Shown: one piece after another, positions 1 to 8,064 of the stretch
How positions within the stretch are numbered: the first letter of the stretch is position 1
Layout of the letters: each line of letters starts with the position of its first letter
DNA from: Tulasnella sp. 424
Taxonomy: Eukaryota; Basidiomycota; Agaricomycetes; Cantharellales; Tulasnellaceae
Length of the DNA: 11,540 nt
Direction of reading: 5' to 3'
Assembly: GCA_019633425.1 (NCBI GenBank)
Contig: WSUB01000425.1
Span: 1-11,540, forward strand
Notes under the pieces: model-generated
What the model saw: the letters and a program-made list of their open reading frames with translations, nothing else
Databases searched by the model: none
What the model was told of the DNA's origin: nothing
Translations under genes and position numbers: made by a program

Positions 1-113
1 ACGCTAATCAGCCTCGGCGATTTCTCTTTTCTTTTTCTCTAGTTTCGGATCCGACTCAGAAAATACTAAAACCACCAAAGAAAAATCAAAATAATACCAA
101 AAAGCAAAAAAAT
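1..113 (+). other. Retroelement 5' leader: pyrimidine tract then A-rich sequence
   Basis: There is no coding sequence here. A C/T-rich stretch (about 20-40) is followed by a strongly A-rich stretch (58-113) that runs into the gag ATG, which has an A at -3. Pyrimidine tracts before transcription starts and A-rich leaders are common in fungal genes, so this may be the promoter-proximal part of the 5' LTR or leader. LTR termini cannot be recognised because the second LTR is not in the window. Confidence 0.4.
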
Positions 114-398
114 ATGCCTCTTCGAAGTGGAAAGCCCTACACCGATACAACCTCAGCCACCGGAAGCGCTTCAAGCCATCAGATTCTGTCTTCGGCGACG
201 ATGGACAGTACGCAGCATAATGGCCCGGGTATGGTAGAGTCTGATTTTGAGGTCGTCGCGGACAGCGAGACCGAACGTGTAGTTAGAATAAATATATTCT
301 CACCTGAAGGAGATCTTCAGATGCCGGCGTCAGCCGATGAGGACGACTGGTCCATTCCAGCCCGACAGGCTGAAGCGGCGGATGAACTTCCCGCCTGG

Positions 399-413
399 AA
401 TAATAATAATAAT
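399..413 (+). repeat. (AAT)5 trinucleotide microsatellite in gag
   Basis: Five AAT codons in a row encode five Asn. It is a short repeat, prone to slippage, in the disordered part of Gag. No function is implied. Confidence 0.8.
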
Positions 414-1314
414 AAACCCAAGTCGGGTGTTAACGACATAATTGTATTAGACACGAGCGAGGATGAAGATTACTTTGAGGAGGAAGACCCCCTTGGAGAA
501 ATAAACGCTCAAGGAAAAAGCACGAAGTACGCTACGGGTGAAGACGGAACGTACCATCCGATTGCGCGCGAAATAAACATACCGGAATTACGTGTACCAT
601 TGTCCCAGATCTCGGGACCGATGACTTTCGGCAGTAGCTTTGCCGAGATGCTAGAACAGGACGCACAACCTTGTGAAGAAAGCACGATGGAAACACACGC
701 TCCAGAAATAGAGCATAATAGTGATAAAGGAAGATCAGATGATGAAGTACATAGGTCACTATTGGAACAAATGGGAATAACGGACGAGGGATTACACCTA
801 ATGTCCGCACGCGCTAGGAAAAGACAAAGAAGCCGCGAACGTAAACACAAACATAGAACCGACCCTAATAAGAGTTCATATGACGAGAAAGGAAAGGGCC
901 GAGAGCCCGGTACTCGCCCTGAAGAAACGGAACAGATCCGATTGGACAGGGAGTTCGCCGAGAATGAACAGGCTAGAATGTACAAAGGCGGAGGCACTAA
1001 GGAACTGCGTCGCGCCAAAACCAAGAGCGAGACTCACGCCAGTGAGAAAAGCTCATCTAAAAAGAATGCTAAGAAAAAGACACGAGATCATCTCGGTCTT
1101 ACTCAGTGGATAGAGACGGCTTCGTCAACTCCCGGAGCGAGAGCTCCTGAGGCGTCGCCCGCACGAGCATTGAACCAGCTACCTACTGGAGGATATCTAG
1201 CCCAGACTTGGAAGTCCGACAAAGGACAAAAGCGCAAAGCTAAGCATCGAATTAGTAAGCATACTAAAAGAAGACGTGATAAAAAAGAAGAAGACTTGCG
1301 AAAGTGGAACGAAC

Positions 1315-1322
1315 GGTCGGAC
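1315..1322. repeat. Left target-site duplication of the hAT element (GGTCGGAC)
   Basis: The 8 bp next to the left inverted repeat are identical to 5275-5282 next to the right one. Eight-bp duplications are the hallmark of hAT transposition. Confidence 0.97.
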
Positions 1323-1336
1323 TAGGGTAGCGTCAG
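1323..1336 (+). repeat. hAT left terminal inverted repeat
   Basis: TAGGGTAGCGTCAG is the exact reverse complement of 5261-5274. Beyond 14 bp the two ends match only loosely. The T/CAGGG start is typical of hAT ends. Confidence 0.96.
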
Positions 1337-1448
1337 ACACCTCCGGAGAGGTGTCCGACAGGTCTTAGACCGGTACCTGACCGCATCGCCTGGGCAGTTC
1401 GGTAAAAGACAGGGTCAACGACCGGTTAATGACCGGTAAAAGACAGGG
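1336..1448 (+). repeat. hAT left subterminal repeat region
   Basis: ACCGGT occurs at 1369-1374, 1421-1426 and 1432-1437, and GGTAAAAGACAGGG occurs twice (1401-1414 and 1435-1448). Next to the TIR is an inverted repeat with 8-bp arms (1336-1343, 1348-1355) and a 4-nt loop. Subterminal repeats of this kind are transposase-binding sites in characterised hAT elements such as Ac. Binding here is inferred. Confidence 0.8.
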
Positions 1449-1492
1449 GTGTATGGTTTGTTATTAATTAGGTTAGAGAAACGTTATATAAA

Positions 1493-4400
1493 CTATTTTA
1501 AGCCCGGGAGGAAAGCAAAGGGATCCTTCGAGCGTGCTGTACCAGCGGACGGCTTTATCGACGAAGCTTCGGAGTCCTCTGCTTCGACGGCAACGATAAC
1601 CTGCTTGCTAGACAATAAGTTGCGGACAATCGATGACCCAATATCAACGACATCCCCTCCCAGAAACCGGGTTTTCTCGATTGGTTCTTGCACAGTAGTT
1701 CGCGGTCCATCCAGCCAAGCGTCACCTCCCTGAGAGTTCGATTCCCCGACAAGTTCAGTATCTGAGTCTGAATGGTCTTGCAGCACAGTCGGTGCCGGTT
1801 TGGAAGGTGGGCTTGTTTTACCGGCAGTTGAAAGTCCCAAGGGCCGAACTCCCAGGTCTTTATTGATGTCTCTCCACTTAACAACCGGCCGCTTAGGTGG
1901 AGGAGGGGTCTATACGAATATGGTCAGCGCTCCTTTCAATGCTAATATCAGCTCTTTAATACCTCGGGATCGAAACTTGTGTAGGATGCAATTTGAATCA
2001 TATCGACGAGTGTCTGAACCTCTTGACGATTGCGTAGATGCGTGTTGAGCTTGGTAACCTTTGACATCGTCCGTTCATCCGCCATTGAATTCGCGCAGAT
2101 CGAAAGCAGCTTGATGGCACAATGCTGGATATGCAATGGAGATCATTAGAATGCCAATACAGAAACACGGTTGAGTCTTACCGCCAAAATACCAGCTTGC
2201 GAGTGGTGCTGAAGCTTGTTCCACCAGGTAAGAGGACACTCCGAGTCGGCGATTGGAAGGTTGAAAGGGTAATCGTGTTTTGAATACGCTGTCAGCTGGC
2301 GAGTAAGATCGGCTGACGCGAACTCGGGATCTAGGCCTTGTAAAACATGAGGTAGATTTGATGGTGGCTGTGAATACTCGCGCCGAAGGAGGACCTCGCA
2401 GAGAAACTTCCCGATTCGGAGGAAGGTTTCCCTCCGGATTGGGATGCTGGAAACGAGGTCTTCATCGTTGTTTCCTGTCTTTCTTCGAAGTACGAAAGTG
2501 CGACAGAGAAGGTCAGGCTGATTGAGCGCTGCTGCATCGCGGTAACCTATAATATAATTGTTGGGGTGAGTATTGCACCGCTGCAGATGTCCTTGACACG
2601 TCAGTAACCTACGAGGCTCAAGGAAAAAGCTAGCGATATAGATATCGCCTGACGGCCCCTCCTTAACCATTCCAGCATAGCAATGGTTGACGATACCGCG
2701 AATCTCAAGCATAGTTTTCTTGTTGAGCTCATCCGCATTCGTTGAAAACATTTCTTCGTCTTCACTCATCACTCCGAACCAATAAATAAAGACGTCCGCT
2801 GGAGTGGAGTGGGCGGATTCAAGACATTTGATGGAGAGGGCAAATGGTCGAAGGACATTGACGAGTTTTTGTAGCTCTAGCTTGAAATTGAGAGCGCCAT
2901 GAGAGTCCGCTATGAAGAGGCGGTTATCCTCTTTCTACGGAAACGTCCGTTGAGCCCGTCATGAGAGATACTAATAAGCGAACTCCACTTACCTGTGATA
3001 GCTCAACTGCCCTCTCTGCCCCAATAAGCTGGTACAAAGCTGGAAGGCAACGGAGTACTGAGTTACATGCATAATAGACAGTCGCAAATCGGGTATTCCC
3101 AATAGCCTCTAGCCCTCTAGATATCCCAAACTTATCCAATGTGTTTCGAAGCCGATTAGTTGCGCCAGTTGAATGGTGGAAGAATTGTAGAAGCCGCCTA
3201 ACTGTCTCCATAGTCTGTAAATAAAAGAGTTCATTTCAGCGCAGCGTTGTAAAACGAAATGCGAGTCATTACTAACCTCTTCAAATTCCGCGAGTTTTGT
3301 AATCTCAAGAATGGTGAGTTGCTGCTCATGAACGGCGTCCTGAAGGTTGAATATATGCTGCCATACCTCAACCATTAGCTCCCTCCCCTTTCTTGCGTTG
3401 CCGGTGTTATCTGAAAGAAGGGCAACGAAGCGTTCTGGGCCAATCTCTTTGATAATCTGCAGAAAAAAGGCAGTACCCGTCACACACCTGAAAACAAATA
3501 GATCGGAATGGAATGACTTACACGCTGGTGAATCGAGGAAATGAACTCTGCAGTGTGAGAGACCGTTGAAGACTCATCTCCTTCGATGAGGAACGTGCGG
3601 CGATGCGAGTCCGTGACGTGAAACGTGTATATAGACTGAGGCCGACAAGTTGTTGAGCCGTCATATGTGCCAGTGAGGTTTGACTGGGTCTTCAGGTAGT
3701 CCATTTGCTTCTTCCGGACCCACAATGCTGTTGCCGGAATATGGTTGTCGCGGAGAACGTCTTTGGATGCCGGCTTGTAAAGGCCTTTGGTTGCATGATT
3801 GAGGAGCGTTTTCCACTGCGGAAGATCGGCGATCCGCAGAGGCAATCCTGCCACGCAAACGAGCATGACAACGTCGTTGTCCAGAACCTCCTTGATCTCC
3901 TTCCGGCCAGCCTCACGCGCAAGGTCCAGAACCAAGCTCGGCGGGTTCTTTGCCTTCTCCACGATGCTAACGCTGCTGCAGTGCTTCTTCGACCCCTTCC
4001 GCTCCATTTCCTTCTCGACTTCATCGACCTCTGCCTTCCGCTTCTCCACCATCGCCGCTGGCGCCTTATCTCCTTGCTTCTTAGATGACGATTGTCGCAG
4101 TACGCCCGGGATGTGCTGGCATGTCAAAATGTGCTTCATAATCCGATCCTTACGCCTCGGCCACACCCAGACCCCATTACATTTGAAGCTTCCGAGGCAG
4201 CAAACGAATTCTTTGCCCACATCCGATCCTTCCAGCGCGTTGCAGTACACAGTTGCCGCTAACATGTCCTCGTCGGGTATGCCACCTCCCTTGCGACGGT
4301 CGATTTCGGGTTCAGCGAGATCGAGATAGCAGGGGTCATCGTAAAAGACATCCGTTTTTGGATCGTAATTGGGATCGGCGGCATCTTCTGGACTGCCAAA

Positions 4401-5052
4401 CGGGTCGGTAGATTGGGGTGCGGCGCTCGTTTTAATTACAGTTTGCGTAACAGTCTTCTTTGACGGTGGTGTGGTTTTCGGCCCGCTGTCCTTGGTTTTC
4501 GGCCCACTGTCTTTGGTTTTAGAGGTTGCCTTCTTCGACTTTGACTTCTTCTTAGTCGCCTCAATAGCCTCGACAAGCGATGGGGCTTTCGGCGTGGGTT
4601 GGCCAGCAGGAACCTTCGATCCTGGCCCTTGATCGACATCAATCTAGCCACGTCGGATCTAGCATTAGCCCGACGCAAGTGACTGGTAATAGAACAGAAA
4701 CTCTTACTGCACTCGAAGCATTCTCGCCAGGACAGAGGCACCTTGCTGCTTCTGTTATATCGTCGATCCATTTGCTGATAATGGCATTATTGGGCTCTTG
4801 CTGAAGCGCCGCCCTCAGGACCTCCACCACGCCAGAAATGCCCTCTCCCCGCTCACGGATTGTAATCCCATTAGCTCTCATCCCCATCACCCGCTCGAGC
4901 AGTTGGTTTGTTGCTGCTACAATCCCTTCATCGTTTAAAAAGTCTTGGTCAAGATGCCAGAGGTAAGAGGACTGTTGAGCAGGGGGGTTGGGTAGGGATG
5001 CCGGAAGGCGCTCAAGCTGTGCTTTAAGAAGGTTAAGCTTGTCGAAGGCCAT
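1493..5052 (-). CDS. hAT transposase, 8 exons, about 1,044 aa, apparently intact
   Basis: Predicted exons on the minus strand: 5052-4708, 4643-3522, 3456-3277, 3214-2993, 2934-2613, 2546-2182, 2124-1963, 1909-1493. The seven introns (64, 65, 62, 58, 66, 57, 53 nt) are all GT-AG, and the exons sum to 3,135 nt with one terminal TAG. Domains: a Lys/Ser/Pro-rich N-terminus (1-240); a degenerate BED-like Cys/His finger (about 263-290, ending HILTC); an RNase-H-fold core with Asp at about 443 (YDGST) and about 505 (LLSDN); the FFLEPRYR motif across the intron at 2612; a PLTWW motif; the dimerisation block NSMADERTMS with the likely catalytic Glu at about 869; and an acidic 138-residue tail. The ATG at 5052 is the first in frame after an upstream stop. 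It would cut and rejoin the element ends in the nucleus. The weakest splice call is the last donor (GTATTA). Catalytic assignments come from family knowledge of Hermes-type transposases. Confidence 0.92.
4473..4521 (-). repeat. 21-bp tandem repeat (2.3 copies) in transposase exon 2
   Basis: Units 4473-4493 and 4494-4514 differ at two positions, and a partial third copy follows. They encode a repeated KDSGPKT-type heptapeptide in the low-complexity N-terminus (about residues 158-173). Both differences are silent, and the unit length keeps the frame. Confidence 0.85.
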
Positions 5053-5260
5053 GAGACGGCGGAGGTAAGGATTCGAGGAAGAAACCTTAAACACAACCAC
5101 AGAATCGGTTCAGATTCGAACACGGATTAACTGTACAGCTCTTATCTAAGCCGGTCATTTACCGGTAACCGACAGCCCGATTCCAAGCCTCCGGTCATTG
5201 ACCGGTCATTGACCGGTCAAAGACGTGTCATTTACTACCCTGTCTATTACCAGGGGGTCG
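5053..5260 (-). promoter_or_regulatory. hAT 5' region: subterminal repeats and likely transposase promoter
   Basis: These roughly 200 bp separate the transposase ATG from the right inverted repeat. ACCGGT occurs at 5161-5166, 5201-5206 and 5212-5217; CCGGTCATT occurs at 5151, 5191 and 5202, partly as an 11-bp tandem repeat. An inverted copy of the left-end motif (GGTAATAGACAGGG, one mismatch) lies at 5238-5251. The promoter must lie here if the element carries its own, but no clear TATA box was seen. Confidence 0.65.
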
Positions 5261-5274
5261 CTGACGCTACCCTA
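5261..5274 (-). repeat. hAT right terminal inverted repeat
   Basis: CTGACGCTACCCTA is the exact reverse complement of 1323-1336. It is followed directly by the second TSD copy. Confidence 0.96.
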
Positions 5275-5282
5275 GGTCGGAC
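5275..5282. repeat. Right target-site duplication of the hAT element (GGTCGGAC)
   Basis: Identical to 1315-1322. One of the two copies was created by the insertion. Confidence 0.97.
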
Positions 5283-6983
5283 CTATCGGATGACGCCGTT
5301 GGTGGCGGCGGCCCTCTAGATGGTTCGTCCTCGTCGGACTCTTCGGACTCCGACGGTTCTGGATCGTCAAGTGATAGCGATAATGATAGCGTGACGAATA
5401 GCACGCACCCCGAAAGCGACACTACCAGCGAATCCTCCGTGGAAGACTCGGATCGAGATCGCCGAAAACTCAGCAGTAAACCAAAGACTCTGCTGGCGAT
5501 AACAATAAAGTACCCAGAACCGTCCGCATATGACGGAAGAGTTCACCTTGAGACGTTCGAAACGTTCGTGTTCGAATTCGCGAACTGGATCAAGGTAAAT
5601 AATTTACCTGAGCAGTATCAAATGATGGCGATGAAGAGGTTCTTGACGGATAAAGCCGGTCATCACTATATGACCTTTGCGGCGGTTAATCTTAGGAAGT
5701 GGACAGTGGACAATTACCTATGCGCATTGTTCAATCACTGCTTCCCGATCCATTTTAGAAGTCAAATGAGATCGAAGTTTAACAGCTGCACGCAAGGCAG
5801 CCGAAGCACGCGAGAGTTCCTCAGGGAACTCAGGACACTCGGAAATCGCTTACTGGATATCGGGGAAGTGCAAATTAGACTCAAATATTGGGATGGATCG
5901 AACCAGTACCTCCGAGTGGAGTGGGCGAAAGCTGGTCTTGATCCTGAAACGAGCACGCTAGCCGAATTAGAAGTTGCCGCCGAAAGATTTGAAATGGCAG
6001 AGGCACTTCGAAAAGGCGAGGATAAACGCACTCTAAATGTGGACGACCAAATCATGTATACCAAAAAGACGGGTAAACGAAACCATAAGAAGAAGGATAG
6101 AAGCCAGCGATACCGAAACAAACGGGAACGCTGGTCTAAGTGGAAAAAGACAAATCGTGACGCGATGTCCACTAATGACGACAGTAAACCTCGTGACAAG
6201 AAGTTTGCCGCGCGGTCGAGAGGTGGTGACGCGCGCGTGAGGAGAGAGAGACTCTCCAGGGCCGAGAAAGACGAACTCCGAGCTGCGAATAAATGTTTTC
6301 ACTGCAAACAGTCCGGACACCTCGCTGGGGATTGCCCCGAGAAGAAGACGATTCGACCTTTGATTGGATCTATCTCTCTCACTACCATCGACGCTCTACA
6401 CACCACAGCAAACGCCTTATCCTTATTCTCTATAACTATGCAACAGCAGATGCACCCAGAGCCTCGCCAGGCAACACCGGACCCAAACGGTCAGTGTACC
6501 CCACAGAGTGAACCTGAAACGACTAAGACGGACGAACTACTCGCAGACCTAGTCACGGACCCAATCCAGATGGAAGGTCCACCGGCACAAGCGATGTCGG
6601 CACTAAGGTTCGCGAAGGACGTGGAGAGAGAAATCAACGCTCTTCCGCCCAGTCCAGGATCGAAGTATCTTGAACCCAAGCTGCGAGGACCAGGGAAAGA
6701 TAGCAACAAGCGATACGTCGCACGCGCCAGAAGACATGGACAGTCCGTTGCGCTATTCGACAAGTATATGAGACGAGAAATCAATATCGACCTTGACAAC
6801 AACCCCTCCTTGAACACTGTCGTCGAGACCATAGCGGAGCATCAAACCAACGACTTTGGCCATGGCAACTTCATCGAAGCACTAGTCTGGCCGACGGTCA
6901 AGGAACGGATAATGGAGACTCTTCTCGACGAAAAGAGTGGCCTCTCCATTGACAAGCAGCTCACGGCGCAATGGGAAGTATGA
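5283..6983 (+). pseudogene. gag: Gag, central part with capsid-like domain and zinc knuckle
   Basis: This continues the gag frame after the hAT insertion: open from 5283, same phase as 114-1322. It begins with a Ser/Asp-rich acidic tract (to about 5390). A retrotransposon Gag/capsid-like helical domain follows (about 5508-6015, starting KYPEPSAYDG with the aromatic-rich FETFVFEFANW). Next come a Lys/Arg-rich RNA-binding stretch (about 6061-6150) and one CCHC knuckle (6294-6335). Gag would package the element RNA into cytoplasmic particles. The frame meets a TGA at 6981-6983, but the same frame stays open beyond it to 7952, so this looks like a nonsense mutation rather than the natural end. 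The first in-frame ATG downstream of the insertion lies inside the capsid domain, so this half is unlikely to be made as a useful protein. Confidence 0.85.
6294..6335 (+). other. CCHC zinc knuckle of Gag nucleocapsid
   Basis: The residues are CFHCKQSGHLAGDC, an exact C-X2-C-X4-H-X4-C knuckle, preceded by a basic region. This is the standard nucleocapsid motif for binding retroelement RNA. Confidence 0.95.
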
Positions 6984-7955
6984 CGAACGAGGAATGTAGA
7001 TCAATTCGCCGTAGTCGATAAAAGGGAAATCCCAGATCTAAAAGGGGACACCAAGCCGATGTATATCATTCGACTCTTCTGGTTGACCCGCCAAAATTTC
7101 AACTTGGTCCAGCATATTTGGCGCTGCTCGATAATATACGACCGGATACGCGCATCACTTTACCGCGCGTCACCCAACCTAGCCGACCGATTTTATCGCA
7201 ACCCTCGAATACAACCCTGGGACAAGAAGAGATTCGCGATATCTATGGTGTCGCCGGATAAATGGTGGGTGCAGGACGCATTCCTCGAGCAGATATTCTC
7301 GCTCTCCGACCATTCGGCCTGGAACATCTCGTTCGACATTGGCCGCTGGTTCGAGCTCAACGCATCTACGAAGGATTATGAGACCCAGACAGCGTTCGAC
7401 AACGTACTGAGTGCGTTCTACTCACCAACAACGTCTGAAGAATGCGATTTCTCTGACTTATGGGGCTCTGAATCCCATCACACGACTCCCACAGACAACG
7501 TATTTGGTGGAGATCAGGAATACGAACTCGACGAACCCGAGGAACAACCGGATCCAGACTGTAAGTCGAATCAATCTAATAATGATGTTGAAGCGGCGTT
7601 GTGCCATAGAAGTCCTCGACCGTACGCGGTGGGACCCGAGCATATGCATAGTCCGATCGCGCTGGGAGACCGAGGGGTTCTTGATGATGGTTTACCTAAC
7701 CTCATACAATTGGAGTCCTCGGACGACCTACTCCCGGAGAGTCCTTACGAGGACTCAATCGACAGGTCATTCTGGGAATATTGCAGGAACGATGAGTCGA
7801 ATCACGAACCTCTAGCTGATGATGTGCTCGCAGCACTGTCCAATGTCGACTTCGGGACGATTGTTGACACTCACGAACGTCTGTTTTCTCCTGTCTTCCG
7901 TTCTTCCCTCATGGTAAGTGCATCCAGACCTCGCTTTTCCGATAAAGAAAGCTGA
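6984..7955 (+). pseudogene. Gag-pol spacer in gag frame, downstream of the nonsense codon
   Basis: The reading frame is the same as gag and has no stop from 6984 to the TGA at 7953. The first part (about 7059-7420) is rich in Trp, Arg and aromatic residues and could be folded. The second part (about 7430-7900) is acidic and probably disordered. No known domain was recognised. It sits between the zinc knuckle and the protease and may be a C-terminal Gag domain or a spacer removed by the protease. Without the TGA at 6981 the gag frame would run about 1,290 codons, long for a Ty3/Gypsy Gag. An ATG at 7059 exists, but nothing supports an independent gene here. Confidence 0.6.
7946..7955 (+). other. 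Gag-pol frame overlap
   Basis: The gag frame closes with TGA at 7953-7955 and the protease frame opens at 7946 after a TAA at 7943. Pol is in the -1 frame relative to gag. The overlap AGAAAGCTGA contains no canonical X-XXY-YYZ slippery heptamer. It could be a programmed -1 shift site or the scar of an indel. Confidence 0.6.
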
Positions 7956-8022
7956 CGAACAACCGCACTTCTAGACTTGAACGAAATGCGGCGCAAGTGA
8001 AAGACTTCGAGCGTATTGTACC

Positions 8023-8064
8023 CCACCCCATTGTAATTGAAGTCCACCCCATTGTAATTGAAGT
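8023..8064 (+). repeat. Perfect 21-bp tandem duplication in the protease
   Basis: Two identical 21-bp copies (8023-8043 and 8044-8064) encode HPIVIEV twice. The duplication keeps the frame and adds seven residues to the N-terminal strand of the protease, 35 nt before the catalytic DSG codons. Confidence 0.93.

Larger units (their letters stand above)
114..1325 (+). pseudogene. gag: Gag, N-terminal fragment (cut by hAT insertion)
   Basis: This is a 403-codon fragment of the retroelement Gag. It is hydrophilic and probably disordered: acidic stretches, a run of five Asn (about residue 96), and two strongly basic clusters (about residues 233-250 and 380-400) that could bind nucleic acid or serve as nuclear signals. 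No folded domain was recognised; the capsid and zinc-knuckle parts lie beyond the insertion, from about 5508. The ATG at 114 is the first in frame and has A at -3. Native sequence ends at 1322; the terminal TAG (1323-1325) belongs to the hAT inverted repeat. The frame continues at 5283 in the same phase once the element and one TSD copy are discounted. Assignment as Gag rests on that continuity rather than on a motif in this part. Confidence 0.8.
1323..5274 (-). mobile_element. hAT-superfamily DNA transposon, apparently complete (3952 bp)
   Basis: The element is bounded by perfect 14-bp inverted repeats beginning TAGGG, and flanked by a perfect 8-bp duplication. It contains one gene, a hAT transposase on the minus strand. 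Both ends carry subterminal repeats (ACCGGT and GGTAAWAGACAGGG). Intact termini, an uninterrupted gene model and an undecayed duplication all point to a recent insertion that may still be mobile. Activity itself cannot be read from the sequence. Confidence 0.97.

Noticed and set aside
1..113. Retroelement primer-binding site or LTR end
   Set aside because: No convincing tRNA 3'-end complement and no matching LTR copy elsewhere in the window.
509..1113. Open frames on both strands overlapping the first gag fragment
   Set aside because: They are shadows of gag, with Ser/Cys/Leu-rich or scrambled composition and no domain.
1449..2048. Plus-strand open frames inside the left part of the hAT element
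   Set aside because: They lie antisense to transposase exons 7-8 and adjacent introns, and show no motif.
3705..4804. Plus-strand open frames of 74-176 codons across 3705-4804
   Set aside because: All are antisense to transposase exons 1-2. The Phe/Val-rich repeat-like protein at 4369-4632 is the antisense of the Lys/Pro-rich region.
1948..5100. Treating the minus-strand open frames in the hAT as separate small genes
   Set aside because: They join by short GT-AG introns in phase into one transposase with family motifs crossing the junctions.
6981..6983. TGA as the natural gag stop
   Set aside because: The same frame stays open for about 320 further codons up to the protease junction, which fits a nonsense mutation better. 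Not fully excluded.
7561..7600. GTAAGT donor-like site inside the gag-pol spacer
   Set aside because: The frame is open on both sides and no paired acceptor improves it, so a chance match is likelier.
7059..7955. Independent gene starting at the ATG at 7059
   Set aside because: It is simply the continuation of the gag frame, with no promoter-like gap, no recognised domain and no family reason for a separate gene.
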